A stretch of 64,000 nt of DNA from Thiotrichales bacterium 19S9-11 (GCA_021713395.1 JAKJJT010000001.1:1-64000); one strand, 5' to 3'; counted from the first letter of the stretch, positions 35,608 to 44,798 are shown. The notes: generated by a model not told the origin, from the sequence alone. A program made the numbers and translations.

Positions 35608-35620
35608 TCGTGTACAGAGA
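35608..35620 (-). repeat. IS4-type element end, right copy (13 bp)
   Basis: TCGTGTACAGAGA is the exact reverse complement of 25241-25253. The two copies bracket about 10.4 kb of accessory DNA in inverted orientation. Confidence 0.5.
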
Positions 35621-35746
35621 TGTTTTTTAAACTTATATTGCAATTTAGTTCATTTCTGTTTAGGATAAAGGGCTCTTATAATCTATCTTTTTGGGGGTAG
35701 AGGTATTATTACTCGAAGGATGGCGTTAATGATACTTTTACTTCCA

Positions 35747-37627
35747 TCAGCTTTTTAGTGATTCAAGCTCAGTCCACTCATCATAAAGTCTCTCAAGATC
35801 GGCTTCAAGTTCATTTAATCTAAGTTGTGTTTGCTTAATGATTTCTGAATCATTTTGATAAAAGTCAGCTTGAGATAATACTTCTGTAATTTTTGCTATT
35901 TCTAATTCTGCTGTTTCAATTTCTAAAGGTAATGCTTCTAAACGACGCTTCTGCTTATAACTTAATTTTTGTTGTTTCTGTTGTAGCTGTTTTTTTGCCT
36001 TAATGTCTTTTGCTTCTGGCTTAACAAGGTTCTCTTTTTGCACCCTCTGGCGTAACCAGTCATCATAGCCACCAATATATTCTACTAATTGACCATTACC
36101 TTCAAATACAATTGTACTTGTCACTATATGATTAATAAAACTTCGATCATGGCTTACAAGTAACAAAGTACCTGGGTATTCAACAAGCATATTCTCTAAA
36201 ACTTCTAAGGTTTCAATATCTAAGTCATTCGTTGGTTCATCTAAAATTAATAAGTTACTTGGCTTACTTAAAACTTTTGCTAATAGTGCGCGATTTTTTT
36301 CACCCCCTGATAAGGCAGAAACTGGTGTTCGAGCACGAATAGGTGTAAATAAAAAATCACTTAAATAAGATAAAATATGCTTTCTTTTACCATTAAGCTC
36401 TATAAATTCACTACCTTCTGCAATATTATCTAAAATCGAAAGTGACACATCTAATTGATCACGTAATTGGTCAAAGTAAGCGATTTCTAGCTTTGTACCT
36501 AACTTCACATTACCTTCTGTTGGCTTAAGCTTATCCAATAAAATATTTAAAAGCGTACTTTTACCACAGCCATTAACACCTAAAATACCAATTTTATCAC
36601 CACGCTCAATTTCAACTGAAAAATCTTTAAAAAGCCAGCCTTTATCATATTTAAAACCAATATTTTCAGCAAAAATAACACTTTTTCCAGAGCGTTCTGA
36701 CTGTGATAATGCTAGTTTTGCTTTTCCTTGTAAGCTCCTTCTTTCAAGGCGCTCTCGACGCATTTGTTCTAGTGCTCTAACGCGCCCTTCATTGCGTGTG
36801 CGTCTTGCTTTAATTCCTTGTCTGATCCACTTTTCTTCTTCCTGAAGCTTTTTATCAAAAAGTGCATTATGTGTTTGTTCTACTTCTAATAAATGAGCTT
36901 TATGACTAATAAATTTACGATAGTTACCTTCAAAGCTAATTAAATGTCCTCGATCTAATTCAAAAATTCGTGTTGATAATTTTTCTACAAAAGTACGATC
37001 ATGACTGATAAATAAGATACTGCCCTGATACTCAGGTAAAAATTCTTCTAACCATTGAATTGATACGATATCTAAGTGATTCGTTGGCTCATCTAATAAT
37101 AATAAGTCAGGTTGGCTTACCAATGCTTTTGCCAATAAGACTCGACGCTTTAGACCACCAGATAAGCTATTAAATTTAACACTACCATCAAGCTTTAGCT
37201 TTGAGAGTATTTTTTCAACATTATGTGCCAAATCCCAAGCCTTATGCGCTTCAATTTTTTCTTGTAAAGAAGAAAGCTTTTGATAGTCAGCATCATCTAA
37301 GTTTTCCTTTTTAATCAAGGTCTCATAATCTAAAACTGTTTGGGCAATTTCTCCTAACCCTGATAATACCAAGTCAAATACAGAGCCTGTAATATCATCT
37401 GGTACATCCTGATCTAGTGTATGAATTTTAATGTTTTGCTGATAGATAATTTGACCACTATCAGGATTCATCTTTCCTTGAACTAATTTTAAAAGACTAC
37501 TTTTTCCTGTGCCATTTCGGCCAATTAAACAAATGCGCTCATGCTCATTAATGTTAAAACTTACCTTATCTAATAAAACTTGATCACCAAAACTTAAACT
37601 TATTTTATCAAAGCTAACTAATGCCAT
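35747..37627 (-). CDS. uup: ABC-F family ATPase Uup
   Basis: A 626-residue soluble ABC-F protein with two ATPase domains. Walker A GRNGTGKSS (about 37-45) and GVNGCGKST; signature motifs LSGGLKRRVLLAKAL and LSGGEKNRALLAKVL; Walker B with LLLDEPTNHLD and LILDEPTNDLD. An Arg-rich interdomain linker (RRTRNEGRVRALEQMRRER) and a C-terminal coiled coil (about 545-625) with the DNA/RNA-binding character of Uup complete the layout. Uup acts on ribosomes or branched DNA and limits precise transposon excision. The gene resumes the core chromosome after the island. Confidence 0.93.
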   Translation of the reverse strand: MALVSFDKISLSFGDQVLLDKVSFNINEHERICLIGRNGTGKSSLLKLVQGKMNPDSGQIIYQQNIKIHTLDQDVPDDITGSVFDLVLSGLGEIAQTVLDYETLIKKENLDDADYQKLSSLQEKIEAHKAWDLAHNVEKILSKLKLDGSVKFNSLSGGLKRRVLLAKALVSQPDLLLLDEPTNHLDIVSIQWLEEFLPEYQGSILFISHDRTFVEKLSTRIFELDRGHLISFEGNYRKFISHKAHLLEVEQTHNALFDKKLQEEEKWIRQGIKARRTRNEGRVRALEQMRRERLERRSLQGKAKLALSQSERSGKSVIFAENIGFKYDKGWLFKDFSVEIERGDKIGILGVNGCGKSTLLNILLDKLKPTEGNVKLGTKLEIAYFDQLRDQLDVSLSILDNIAEGSEFIELNGKRKHILSYLSDFLFTPIRARTPVSALSGGEKNRALLAKVLSKPSNLLILDEPTNDLDIETLEVLENMLVEYPGTLLLVSHDRSFINHIVTSTIVFEGNGQLVEYIGGYDDWLRQRVQKENLVKPEAKDIKAKKQLQQKQQKLSYKQKRRLEALPLEIETAELEIAKITEVLSQADFYQNDSEIIKQTQLRLNELEADLERLYDEWTELESLKS

Positions 37628-37891
37628 AATACTTATTTATACATATCGATAATTTTTGATTAGTCTACTTGAGAATTAATCATTCGTATAGTTTCTTTTA
37701 GTTTGTTCTATCAACTCATCCAAAACTTATAATATGGAACATAGATTAACAAAACCAGATTATTAGACATGTTCCAAAAATTAGATAAGGGCTATATAAA
37801 GTAAAGGCTTTAGGTAAACCTATAAGCCAATATTTATTTAAGGTCAGATTACTGCCTAAAATGTACAATCAACTCCTCGTTTTTTGGGACA

Positions 37892-37916
37892 ATTTAATTT
37901 GGCACGTTACAACTTT
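37892..37916 (+). repeat. 25-bp imperfect direct repeat, copy 1 (flanks ankyrin gene)
   Basis: ATTTAATTTGGCACGTTACA continuing ACTTT. It matches 39560-39584 at 22 of 25 positions. It overlaps the stop codon of the ankyrin gene by two bases. The similarity extends weakly leftward (GGGACAAT compared with GGAACAGTG). Confidence 0.55.
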
Positions 37917-39381
37917 AATCTGTTGGGCTGACTTGGCTGTATTCTTTTGTATGTGATGAAGTATTGCTTCTAGTTGAATGGAGTAGAGACGGCATTACTG
38001 GGTTTTCTGGCTTTGGCTTACTGTCCGGTGTAACGTTATTGTCATCATCTGCATAAGATGCAAACATGTCAACTTCACTTTTTGACAAGCTTGCTGGATG
38101 CGAATCACTACTCTCCTCGCTATCAGATCGAAACATAGCTAACACCTCTTCGTCTATCTCAATCATTGGTGAATCTTCTTTAGAATTTTTATGTTCCTCA
38201 ATTGCTACACGTATCTCTTTAGAATTAGTAAGACTTAAAGCTGTTCGTTTTTGAAAATCTAGTAAGTCGGTATCAATACCTTTATCTAATAAAAACCTTA
38301 CCATTTCTATATTTGGGCGTAATGATGCTATATGAAGAGCAGAGCTTTTAGAGTCATCTTGATGGTTAATATCTGCCCCACATGTAAGTAAATATTGTGC
38401 CATACCCTGTTTTCTAGAATCAACAGCAGATAAAAATGGTGTCGACTTAAACTGGTCATTTGCATTAATGGTTGCACCATTCTCAAATAGCACTCTAGCA
38501 ACTCCTATATGGCCTTCTCTAGCTGCTATATGTAGAGGTGTTCTATCAAAAATATTTTTTGTATTATTAACTCCTTCATCAATAAAAAGCTCTGTCATAG
38601 GTATATTATTTTGTGATACAGCAAAGTTTAACAGCCCTTTAAAAGAAGTATATTCAAATTTGGCTATAATCTGTTGGCTATATTCTTTAAGAAAGGTAAG
38701 TAACTGTTCATTTAGTTCTCTTATATCAGCTACACATGTTTCTAATTTAGAATAGTTTCTGGCTTTTAATTCATCCTGAAGAGTATTTATAAGTGCATCT
38801 ATTTTGTCATTAATTTCTTTAAGTTTATTTAAACTATTTATTGCTAATTCTCTTTGCTCTTTTTTTGTATATGGATATTTCACGTATTCAGTTGCTTGCT
38901 GACTGATGACAGTATTTGCAAATAAATATAGTGATTTGTATCCATCTACTGTCCTATCAAGTATTGTACGAGTATTCTTTAACTCTTCTAATTTAGCCTC
39001 TTCTCTTTTTAATGGTTCCATACATTTAGTTCTGAACTGATGTTTATTACAAATATCTTGATAGAATTCACGAGCATCTTCTATTTTTTCTTTTCTTTTA
39101 AACCTAGCACTTATAGTATCTTTTATATCACGTAAAATTTCTTGTTTTAAGTTATTGAGATTATCTCTTGCTTGAGTTTTTAACTCTTCATTATCTATAA
39201 CATCATATGCTTTAAGAACATGTTGAGTGTCGTGATCCAATAGCTCTTCAAAACTATCTATAGTAATTTGTAGAGTAGCCTTCTCCATTATCTCTAAGTT
39301 TTTATTTAAACTTGCAAATAATTGATCAGTCTCTCTATCATGAAGTACAAAATTTTTTACTGAGCCTATAGCATTACCCAT
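37915..39381 (-). CDS. Ankyrin-repeat protein, candidate secreted effector
   Basis: A 488-residue protein with no signal peptide. Residues 1-240 are predicted helical and coiled-coil-like, strongly charged. About residues 247-390 hold four to five ankyrin repeats (TPLHIAAREGHIGVARVLFE, then TPFLSAV...AQYLLTCGADIN, SALHIAS...VRFLLDKGID). The tail (395-488) is Ser/Asp/Pro-rich and probably disordered. Such proteins in intracellular gammaproteobacteria are often type IV or type VI effectors; no secretion system lies in this window. The N-terminus MGNAIGSV loosely fits a eukaryotic N-myristoylation pattern. Flanked by short direct repeats and low-GC sequence. Confidence 0.85.
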   Translation of the reverse strand: MGNAIGSVKNFVLHDRETDQLFASLNKNLEIMEKATLQITIDSFEELLDHDTQHVLKAYDVIDNEELKTQARDNLNNLKQEILRDIKDTISARFKRKEKIEDAREFYQDICNKHQFRTKCMEPLKREEAKLEELKNTRTILDRTVDGYKSLYLFANTVISQQATEYVKYPYTKKEQRELAINSLNKLKEINDKIDALINTLQDELKARNYSKLETCVADIRELNEQLLTFLKEYSQQIIAKFEYTSFKGLLNFAVSQNNIPMTELFIDEGVNNTKNIFDRTPLHIAAREGHIGVARVLFENGATINANDQFKSTPFLSAVDSRKQGMAQYLLTCGADINHQDDSKSSALHIASLRPNIEMVRFLLDKGIDTDLLDFQKRTALSLTNSKEIRVAIEEHKNSKEDSPMIEIDEEVLAMFRSDSEESSDSHPASLSKSEVDMFASYADDDNNVTPDSKPKPENPVMPSLLHSTRSNTSSHTKEYSQVSPTD

Positions 39382-39559
39382 AATAAATCCCTTTTTTATA
39401 GTTAATTTGTTACGTCAATAGCCTAAGTAACTAAGCATAAATATACTATTAAAAAAATATTACAAGTCAGACTGTTATAAACACTAACCAGATACAGTTG
39501 AGAGTTATTAATTTATAATAAAAATGTTACATGACCTAACCTGCGAATTTGGAACAGTG

Positions 39560-39584
39560 ATTTAATTTGGCAAGTTACAGTTTT
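39560..39584 (+). repeat. 25-bp imperfect direct repeat, copy 2
   Basis: ATTTAATTTGGCAAGTTACA continuing GTTTT. Partner of 37892-37916; together they bracket the ankyrin gene in direct orientation. Confidence 0.55.
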
Positions 39585-39625
39585 ATTGTAATTATACAAT
39601 AAATGAAACACGTATTGACTGTTCG

Positions 39626-39768
39626 ATAAAACGAACGGATACTGTTGGCGAATTAAAATCATAAAGTTTATTAGCTCACAATTTAATCAATCATGCCTAA
39701 GAGTAAGATCACATCAGATTAACTAAAAATCAAATTTTAAGCCCAAAAGTATTTCGTCAACAGTATCT
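39626..39768 (+). repeat. 143-bp MITE-like element, left copy
   Basis: Bounded by inverted repeats GATACTGTTGGCGAA (39638-39652) and TTCGTCAACAGTATC (39753-39767), with 11-12 extra conserved bases on the left. The whole unit is the reverse complement of 42959-43101 with a single mismatch at 39757. It has no coding capacity, as in a MITE. Near-identity implies recent duplication or gene conversion. Confidence 0.85.
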
Positions 39769-40025
39769 GAATATTTTATTGAAAGTTTGAATATCTAATT
39801 TGCATCACAATACATGTTCTTGCAGTAAAGAGACTTATAGCATAATTAAAAACAAAGCTATATAAAGAATTATTCAATGGAGATGAAACTCGTTTGACTT
39901 TAGTGAGAGCATCAAAGTATTATTTATTATGATTTATTTGAAAATACACCATTAATTTATTTCTTTTAGAGGACATTTAGTTGAAATGCTGCATTAAATA
40001 ATATAATATTACTTTTTTATGCAAC

Positions 40026-42881
40026 ATGTTGGGTGGGTTGATGAGTAACTATAGAGATTTAGCAAAAGCTCTTGGATATAGCGATATAGGAGTAAAACGA
40101 TCCGACGGTTTGTGTTTTGGTTTAGCCACTACTTCTGCATTATCTAATGCTCGTCGTCAGGCAGATGTCGATGAACTAAGGCATAAGCTAATACAAGAGC
40201 TAGAAACAGAAGACATTGTAAAAAAGATTAAAGAGGTTGAAGAATTAATAAAGAAGCATAATCTTGTGTATCCCTATTCTGCTCTTTCACCATTTGCACA
40301 AGTTATTGCAACTATTAAACCATTTTTTGAAACCGTTATGCTTTTTCAAAGAGAAAAATATTTGTCTGATACATTAAAAGGTTTACCTATTAGTAATAGG
40401 TATCAACGAATTGAAGATGTCAATGTATTACTTAATGAAAATTACGATGATCAGAATAAAAGCTTTATTCCTATAAGTGAAGAAACCAAACAATCAGCTG
40501 ATTTTGGTATTTATATTCAGTCTGAATCAATTAACATTTTTGACAGCCAATCATTAGAGCAATATATAGTTAACTCTAATCTACAGGCTGGTATGTCAAT
40601 TATTTTTTCACGAGTAAATCACGCTATCAACTTTTATTTTGATGGCGAAAACTATGTAGTAAAAGATCATGACAGACTTGGTAAAAGCTCTGAATTAGGC
40701 GATGTTTTGCCAGTAATTATGGAGATTATGCTTCCTAATAAATCACAAGAGATCATTACTCACTCATATGTTTTAAACTCTCAAAAACCCAAAGCTCAGC
40801 AAGAGCCTAAGTATGAAGCAGCAACTATTGAAAATTGTATAAAGAAAACTTCCGCCGCAACTTTATTATTATTAGCTGCTCAAAGAAATTATACCAATGC
40901 TGTAAAAGCGTATCTAAACTGTATTATTAATTCATTATTACCTAATGATAGCAAAGTTCAATTGATTGCATACCAAGGCACATTAACTCCTTTAGCCCTA
41001 GCGATTATGCTAGGACATGTAGAGTTAACTAAAATTTATATGGATATTATTTTAGGAAATGAATCTTTTACTCAAGAAGAAAAACTAAAACTATTAAAAA
41101 CTGAGGATGGTTTATCAGTCTTAACTAGTGCATCTGATAACCTTGAAACTCAAGCTGCCAATGCCGCCAATCTTTATGTAGAAGCTATTTCAAATAGCTC
41201 TTTTTCTGATGAAGAAAAAGCAGAGCTTATAATTGCAAAAAATGCTGATGGAAAGCCTGCATTATTATTACCTATAAGCACTGGAAATGCAGAACTATTT
41301 GATGTTCTTATACAATCTATTTTAAAAGCTTCCTTTATCTTTCAAAATGAAAAATTAAAACTTTTAAAAGATGAATATGGTATATCAATATTATCCCGTA
41401 TCAGTTTACTTGGTAAAGCTGAAATAGCAGGATTTTTTATAGATGCTGTTGTAGATAGTTCTTTTTCTGATGAAGAAAAAGCAGAGCTTATAATTGCAAA
41501 AAACTTTACTGGTGAACCTGCATTATTATCAGCTATCGATAACCCAGAAATGTTTAGTGTTTTGATTCAAGCAATTTTAAAAGCCCCTTTTATTCCTCAA
41601 AATGAAAAGTTAAAGCTTTTAAAAAATAAAAATGGTGTGTCAATTTTAAGTTCTATATGCCAGACTGGTGATGCTAGAGTAGCAAACGTTTTTATAGAAG
41701 CTATTTTGAATAGCTCTTTTTCTAATGAAGATAAATCAGAGTTAATATTAGCTAAAAACAATAAAAACCAAACAGCTATAAAATTAGCATCCTTAATAGA
41801 TAATGCGGATATGACTAGCATTATTTGCCAGGGCATTTTAAAGACTGCTTCCGTGCCATCAAATAAGAAAAAGCTAAAGCTTTGTAGATCATTGCTTGAT
41901 GATGCTTGCTATTATAATAATAAAAAAAGTACTAATGCATTAATACAAGCTATTGTTAATAGTCCTTTAACCAAAGATGACAAACTAAGTTTGCTAATTG
42001 CTAATAATAATGTTGTTAGTGAATTTATATCTGAAAGTTATTTTCTAGAAGTAAATAATATTATATCCATATTATCTTTATTGCCAGAGAATAAACGCTT
42101 TGAATTGATTTCTCAAAACATTTCTTCTAGTAAGAAAATCATAGATATTAATAGTCTCAATTTTGAAAATTTAAAAGCTTTACTAATTATATTGCCTATG
42201 AATGATCGTAGTAAACTACTTAATCAAAAAACTACATATAATGATATAAATCCTAGCAAGTTCCTAGAGCTACTGAGATTTCTACCAGCCAGTGATCGAA
42301 TACAAGCACATAATTGGATAGACTCCTATGGAAATAACATATTTCAGGGTTTTATTTCTGAGCTAATGTTAGGTACTACGGAAGCTGATAATCTTATCAC
42401 AAACACACTAAAACTATTACCGATGAAAGATCATTTAGAATTTATGAAAGATATCTATTTTGATAATGTCCTATACCAACCTTCAGTATTTAAAAACCTT
42501 TTTAAACAATTCTCTCATCCAGAGCGATTAACTGTAACTAATCAAAAAGGAGATACAATAGTTCATCATATGATCAGAAGTCATGCTTCATCAATAATGA
42601 CACTGCTACCATTTTTTATAGAGCAAGGCTATGATCTAAAGACTAAAAATGCTGATGGATTAACCGTAATTGAGATTTTAAATCAAAAAATAATTATAGC
42701 TCAAAAAGATACTAATTTTAATGCGTTTATGATTGAAGAGTATAAAGATATAATTGCGTTTATTGAAAGCCTTGATAAAAAAAATCAAAGCTCATCTCAG
42801 TCAAACCCAGAACTACCAACTATGAACTATGATCAAAGTAAATTATCAGATAAAACAATTAAAGTTGAAACTCAGATTTAG
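40026..42881 (+). CDS. Large repeat protein with putative Cys-His-Asp domain, candidate effector
   Basis: A 951-residue protein of unknown family and no signal peptide. The N-terminal domain (about 1-230) has a possible papain-like triad: Cys30 in SDGLCFGLAT, His199 in SRVNHAINFYFDG and Asp214 or Asp216 in YVVKDHD, the order and spacing of YopT/EspL-type cysteine proteases. From about 275 to 660, ankyrin-like units of about 43 residues recur as pairs (SSFSDEEKAELIIAKN appears twice exactly, 87 codons apart). A further ankyrin-like stretch is near 835-885. ATG 40041, with GGGTGGG just upstream, may be the real start. The stop codon falls inside an IS481-type terminal sequence. The protease assignment is inference. 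Confidence 0.75.
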   Translation: MLGGLMSNYRDLAKALGYSDIGVKRSDGLCFGLATTSALSNARRQADVDELRHKLIQELETEDIVKKIKEVEELIKKHNLVYPYSALSPFAQVIATIKPFFETVMLFQREKYLSDTLKGLPISNRYQRIEDVNVLLNENYDDQNKSFIPISEETKQSADFGIYIQSESINIFDSQSLEQYIVNSNLQAGMSIIFSRVNHAINFYFDGENYVVKDHDRLGKSSELGDVLPVIMEIMLPNKSQEIITHSYVLNSQKPKAQQEPKYEAATIENCIKKTSAATLLLLAAQRNYTNAVKAYLNCIINSLLPNDSKVQLIAYQGTLTPLALAIMLGHVELTKIYMDIILGNESFTQEEKLKLLKTEDGLSVLTSASDNLETQAANAANLYVEAISNSSFSDEEKAELIIAKNADGKPALLLPISTGNAELFDVLIQSILKASFIFQNEKLKLLKDEYGISILSRISLLGKAEIAGFFIDAVVDSSFSDEEKAELIIAKNFTGEPALLSAIDNPEMFSVLIQAILKAPFIPQNEKLKLLKNKNGVSILSSICQTGDARVANVFIEAILNSSFSNEDKSELILAKNNKNQTAIKLASLIDNADMTSIICQGILKTASVPSNKKKLKLCRSLLDDACYYNNKKSTNALIQAIVNSPLTKDDKLSLLIANNNVVSEFISESYFLEVNNIISILSLLPENKRFELISQNISSSKKIIDINSLNFENLKALLIILPMNDRSKLLNQKTTYNDINPSKFLELLRFLPASDRIQAHNWIDSYGNNIFQGFISELMLGTTEADNLITNTLKLLPMKDHLEFMKDIYFDNVLYQPSVFKNLFKQFSHPERLTVTNQKGDTIVHHMIRSHASSIMTLLPFFIEQGYDLKTKNADGLTVIEILNQKIIIAQKDTNFNAFMIEEYKDIIAFIESLDKKNQSSSQSNPELPTMNYDQSKLSDKTIKVETQI
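41199..41503 (+). repeat. Exact 44-bp direct repeat inside the 951-residue gene
   Basis: The segment 41199-41242 is identical to 41460-41503, 261 bases (87 codons) apart and in frame. It encodes the FSDEEKAELIIAKN unit, showing recent internal duplication of a two-repeat module. Confidence 0.85.
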
Positions 42882-42895
42882 TCTAAGCTAATACA
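42872..42895 (+). repeat. Solitary IS481-type terminal repeat at the end of the effector gene
   Basis: TCAGATTTAGTCTAAGCTAATACA matches the right end of the IS481 element (29077-29100) at 22 of 24 positions. The stop codon TAG of the preceding gene (42879-42881) lies within it. No transposase is next to it. Confidence 0.7.
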
Positions 42896-43347
42896 CCTGC
42901 GCATATGTAGACCTTTCCCAAAAACAACATCAAAAATCAAACACTCCGTAAATTGGTTAGATACTGTTGGCGAAATACTTTTGGGCTTAAAATTTGATTT
43001 TTAGTTAATCTGATGTGATCTTACTCTTAGGCATGATTGATTAAATTGTGAGCTAATAAACTTTATGATTTTAATTCGCCAACAGTATCCGTTCGTTTTA
43101 TGGGACAACTTACCTCTGAAAAAGACATCCTATGGACTCTAGTGCTTTGAGGTATATTCCCTATTAATTTACGATTTATAGATAACCATTTATTTTAAGA
43201 ATAATTAAAGCCACTTTGTTAAACGTTCAATTAAGTTATATCAACTGTATTTTAGCATGTATTCGAAGAGTAGATCAGGATCAAATTATTTTAGAAAAAG
43301 AACATTTAAGCTCTTGGAATACATTATAATAAAAACTAAAGTCTCAA
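42882..43347. other. Non-coding stretch after the 951-residue gene
   Basis: 466 bases holding the IS481-type remnant edge and the right 143-bp element (42959-43101). From 43102 to the amine oxidase stop I see no gene, only AT-rich sequence. Confidence 0.6.
42959..43101 (-). repeat. 143-bp MITE-like element, right copy
   Basis: Reverse complement of 39626-39768 with one mismatch; bounded by GATACTGTTGGCGAA (42960-42974) and TTCGCCAACAGTATC (43075-43089). With the left copy it encloses the 951-residue gene in inverted orientation, a composite-transposon-like layout of about 3.5 kb. Confidence 0.85.
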
Positions 43348-44727
43348 CTAAACAAAACCACCTGATGTCTCTATCTTATGATGATCTGTCTTTTTTTGAT
43401 CTAATTGAGAAATAATATTCGATGCTGCATTAACACCTGTTGTATAAGCACCATGAACCGTTGCAGGATCCGTTGCTGAGGTTGCTTCTCCAACAAAAAA
43501 GATACGCTTATCAATAGGCTTTGCTAAAGCTTCATATAAATAAGGTGAAACACCGACAGGTAGACATGAAAAAGAACCATAACTAAATGGATCTGAAAAC
43601 CAATTCGTTCTGATATAAGAGGTTGGCTTTCTTACCTTATCACCATACATTGATTGTAACTGACCGATCATATAATCAATCACCTTCTGATCAGGCCAAG
43701 TCTCTAGTATTTTAGCAAAGGATGCACTTGAGAAGACCAATAAAATAGGTTGATTAACAAATTTATAATAATTCATAAAATCAAGCGTTTTACCCACTTC
43801 ATCCATACGTGGAATATAGCCTAGCCATTCTGCATCTTTATCCCAAAAAACTTCATCAAAATATAAATACATTTTATTATAAGTACCCATTTTTAATGAA
43901 TTAATGGCTGCAATTTTTTCAGCTGGCAATGCTGGGCTAAATGATACATTACCTGATTTTAATACGCCTAATGGCAAGCTATTGATTAGATAGCGACAAC
44001 GATAGGTTTGATTTTGTGTTTCTATTTTAATGTACTTATCTTGATAATTAATTGATCTAACTTCTTGATTAAAGCGAATGGTTAGACCTTGTGCTAAATA
44101 TTTGATAACTTGGTTATAACCGTCAGGAAAAATTACATTGACTCCATCAACTTTTGATTTTTCATATGGCAATTGTACTTTATTGGATAATGAAGAAAGA
44201 TCATCTCCATATTCACAAGCATACATATTACCTAAAAAGTAATAAAGCTTATGATAGGTATCATTCTTTATATCACGTTCATGACAATAAAGATCAAAAA
44301 TTGCTTCTAAAGATAGATGAGCATAACGTTTTCTTGTTCTTGCTAAAAATTGATCAAACTCAAATGTCTGATCCAATAATCGGTTTAACTCTTTTTTTGT
44401 TAAACGCGCCCCACAAGTATCATACACAGCAAAAACACTTCGTCTTGATTTAAAGTAGTCTGTATCATCAAACTCAGTTTCAATTGTATCAATATTATAT
44501 TTTTTTGTTATCTCAGTAATGGGGTTATTTTCAATGCCATGAATCCATGATGCACCCATATCAAGTGATGCACCCCAAGGGTTTGTCGTATAAATACGAC
44601 CACCAACTCGATTTCTTGCTTCTAATGTTAGAACATTAATACCTTTTTGTTTTAATTGATTTGCTGCACCTAACCCCGAAATCCCTGCGCCAATAACAAT
44701 GACATCATAAAAATTTTCATCTTGCAT
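43348..44727 (-). CDS. FAD-dependent amine oxidase
   Basis: A 459-residue flavin amine oxidase of the monoamine/polyamine oxidase superfamily. The dinucleotide-binding motif VIVIGAGISGLGAANQL lies near residue 10-26, followed by the second glycine motif LEARNRVGGRIYT. The C-terminal FAD segment FFVGEATSATDPATVHGAYTTG is complete. No signal peptide is seen, so it is likely cytosolic. The substrate is unknown: polyamines and aromatic amines are both possible. It stands between the effector region and the GGDEF gene on the same strand. Confidence 0.9.
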   Translation of the reverse strand: MQDENFYDVIVIGAGISGLGAANQLKQKGINVLTLEARNRVGGRIYTTNPWGASLDMGASWIHGIENNPITEITKKYNIDTIETEFDDTDYFKSRRSVFAVYDTCGARLTKKELNRLLDQTFEFDQFLARTRKRYAHLSLEAIFDLYCHERDIKNDTYHKLYYFLGNMYACEYGDDLSSLSNKVQLPYEKSKVDGVNVIFPDGYNQVIKYLAQGLTIRFNQEVRSINYQDKYIKIETQNQTYRCRYLINSLPLGVLKSGNVSFSPALPAEKIAAINSLKMGTYNKMYLYFDEVFWDKDAEWLGYIPRMDEVGKTLDFMNYYKFVNQPILLVFSSASFAKILETWPDQKVIDYMIGQLQSMYGDKVRKPTSYIRTNWFSDPFSYGSFSCLPVGVSPYLYEALAKPIDKRIFFVGEATSATDPATVHGAYTTGVNAASNIISQLDQKKTDHHKIETSGGFV

Positions 44728-44798
44728 ATAAAATATCTTATATGATTAATACTTTGTAAGTTTAGTAGAGATATTATGATTCTAGCAAATTGTTTTAT

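Larger units (their letters stand above)
39382..40025. other. Non-coding stretch between the two effector-like genes
   Basis: A 644-base, very AT-rich divergent interval. It holds the second 25-bp repeat (39560-39584) and the 143-bp element at 39626-39768. The remaining 250 bases before the 951-residue frame show no gene; they may contain its promoter. Confidence 0.6.

Noticed and set aside
38468-38755. Open frame of 95 codons opposite the ankyrin gene
   Set aside because: It is a shadow of the ankyrin coding region, with no ribosome site.
40026-42881. Firm assignment as a ShET2/EspL homologue
   Set aside because: Only the order of Cys, His and Asp and the presence of repeats agree; no longer motif is shared that I can recognise.
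25215-43347. Prophage
   Set aside because: No integrase, capsid, terminase, tail or lysis genes; the mobile content is insertion sequences and MITE-like repeats.
44154-44453. Open frame of 99 codons opposite the amine oxidase gene
   Set aside because: It lies antisense within a complete flavoprotein gene and has low-complexity His/Lys content.
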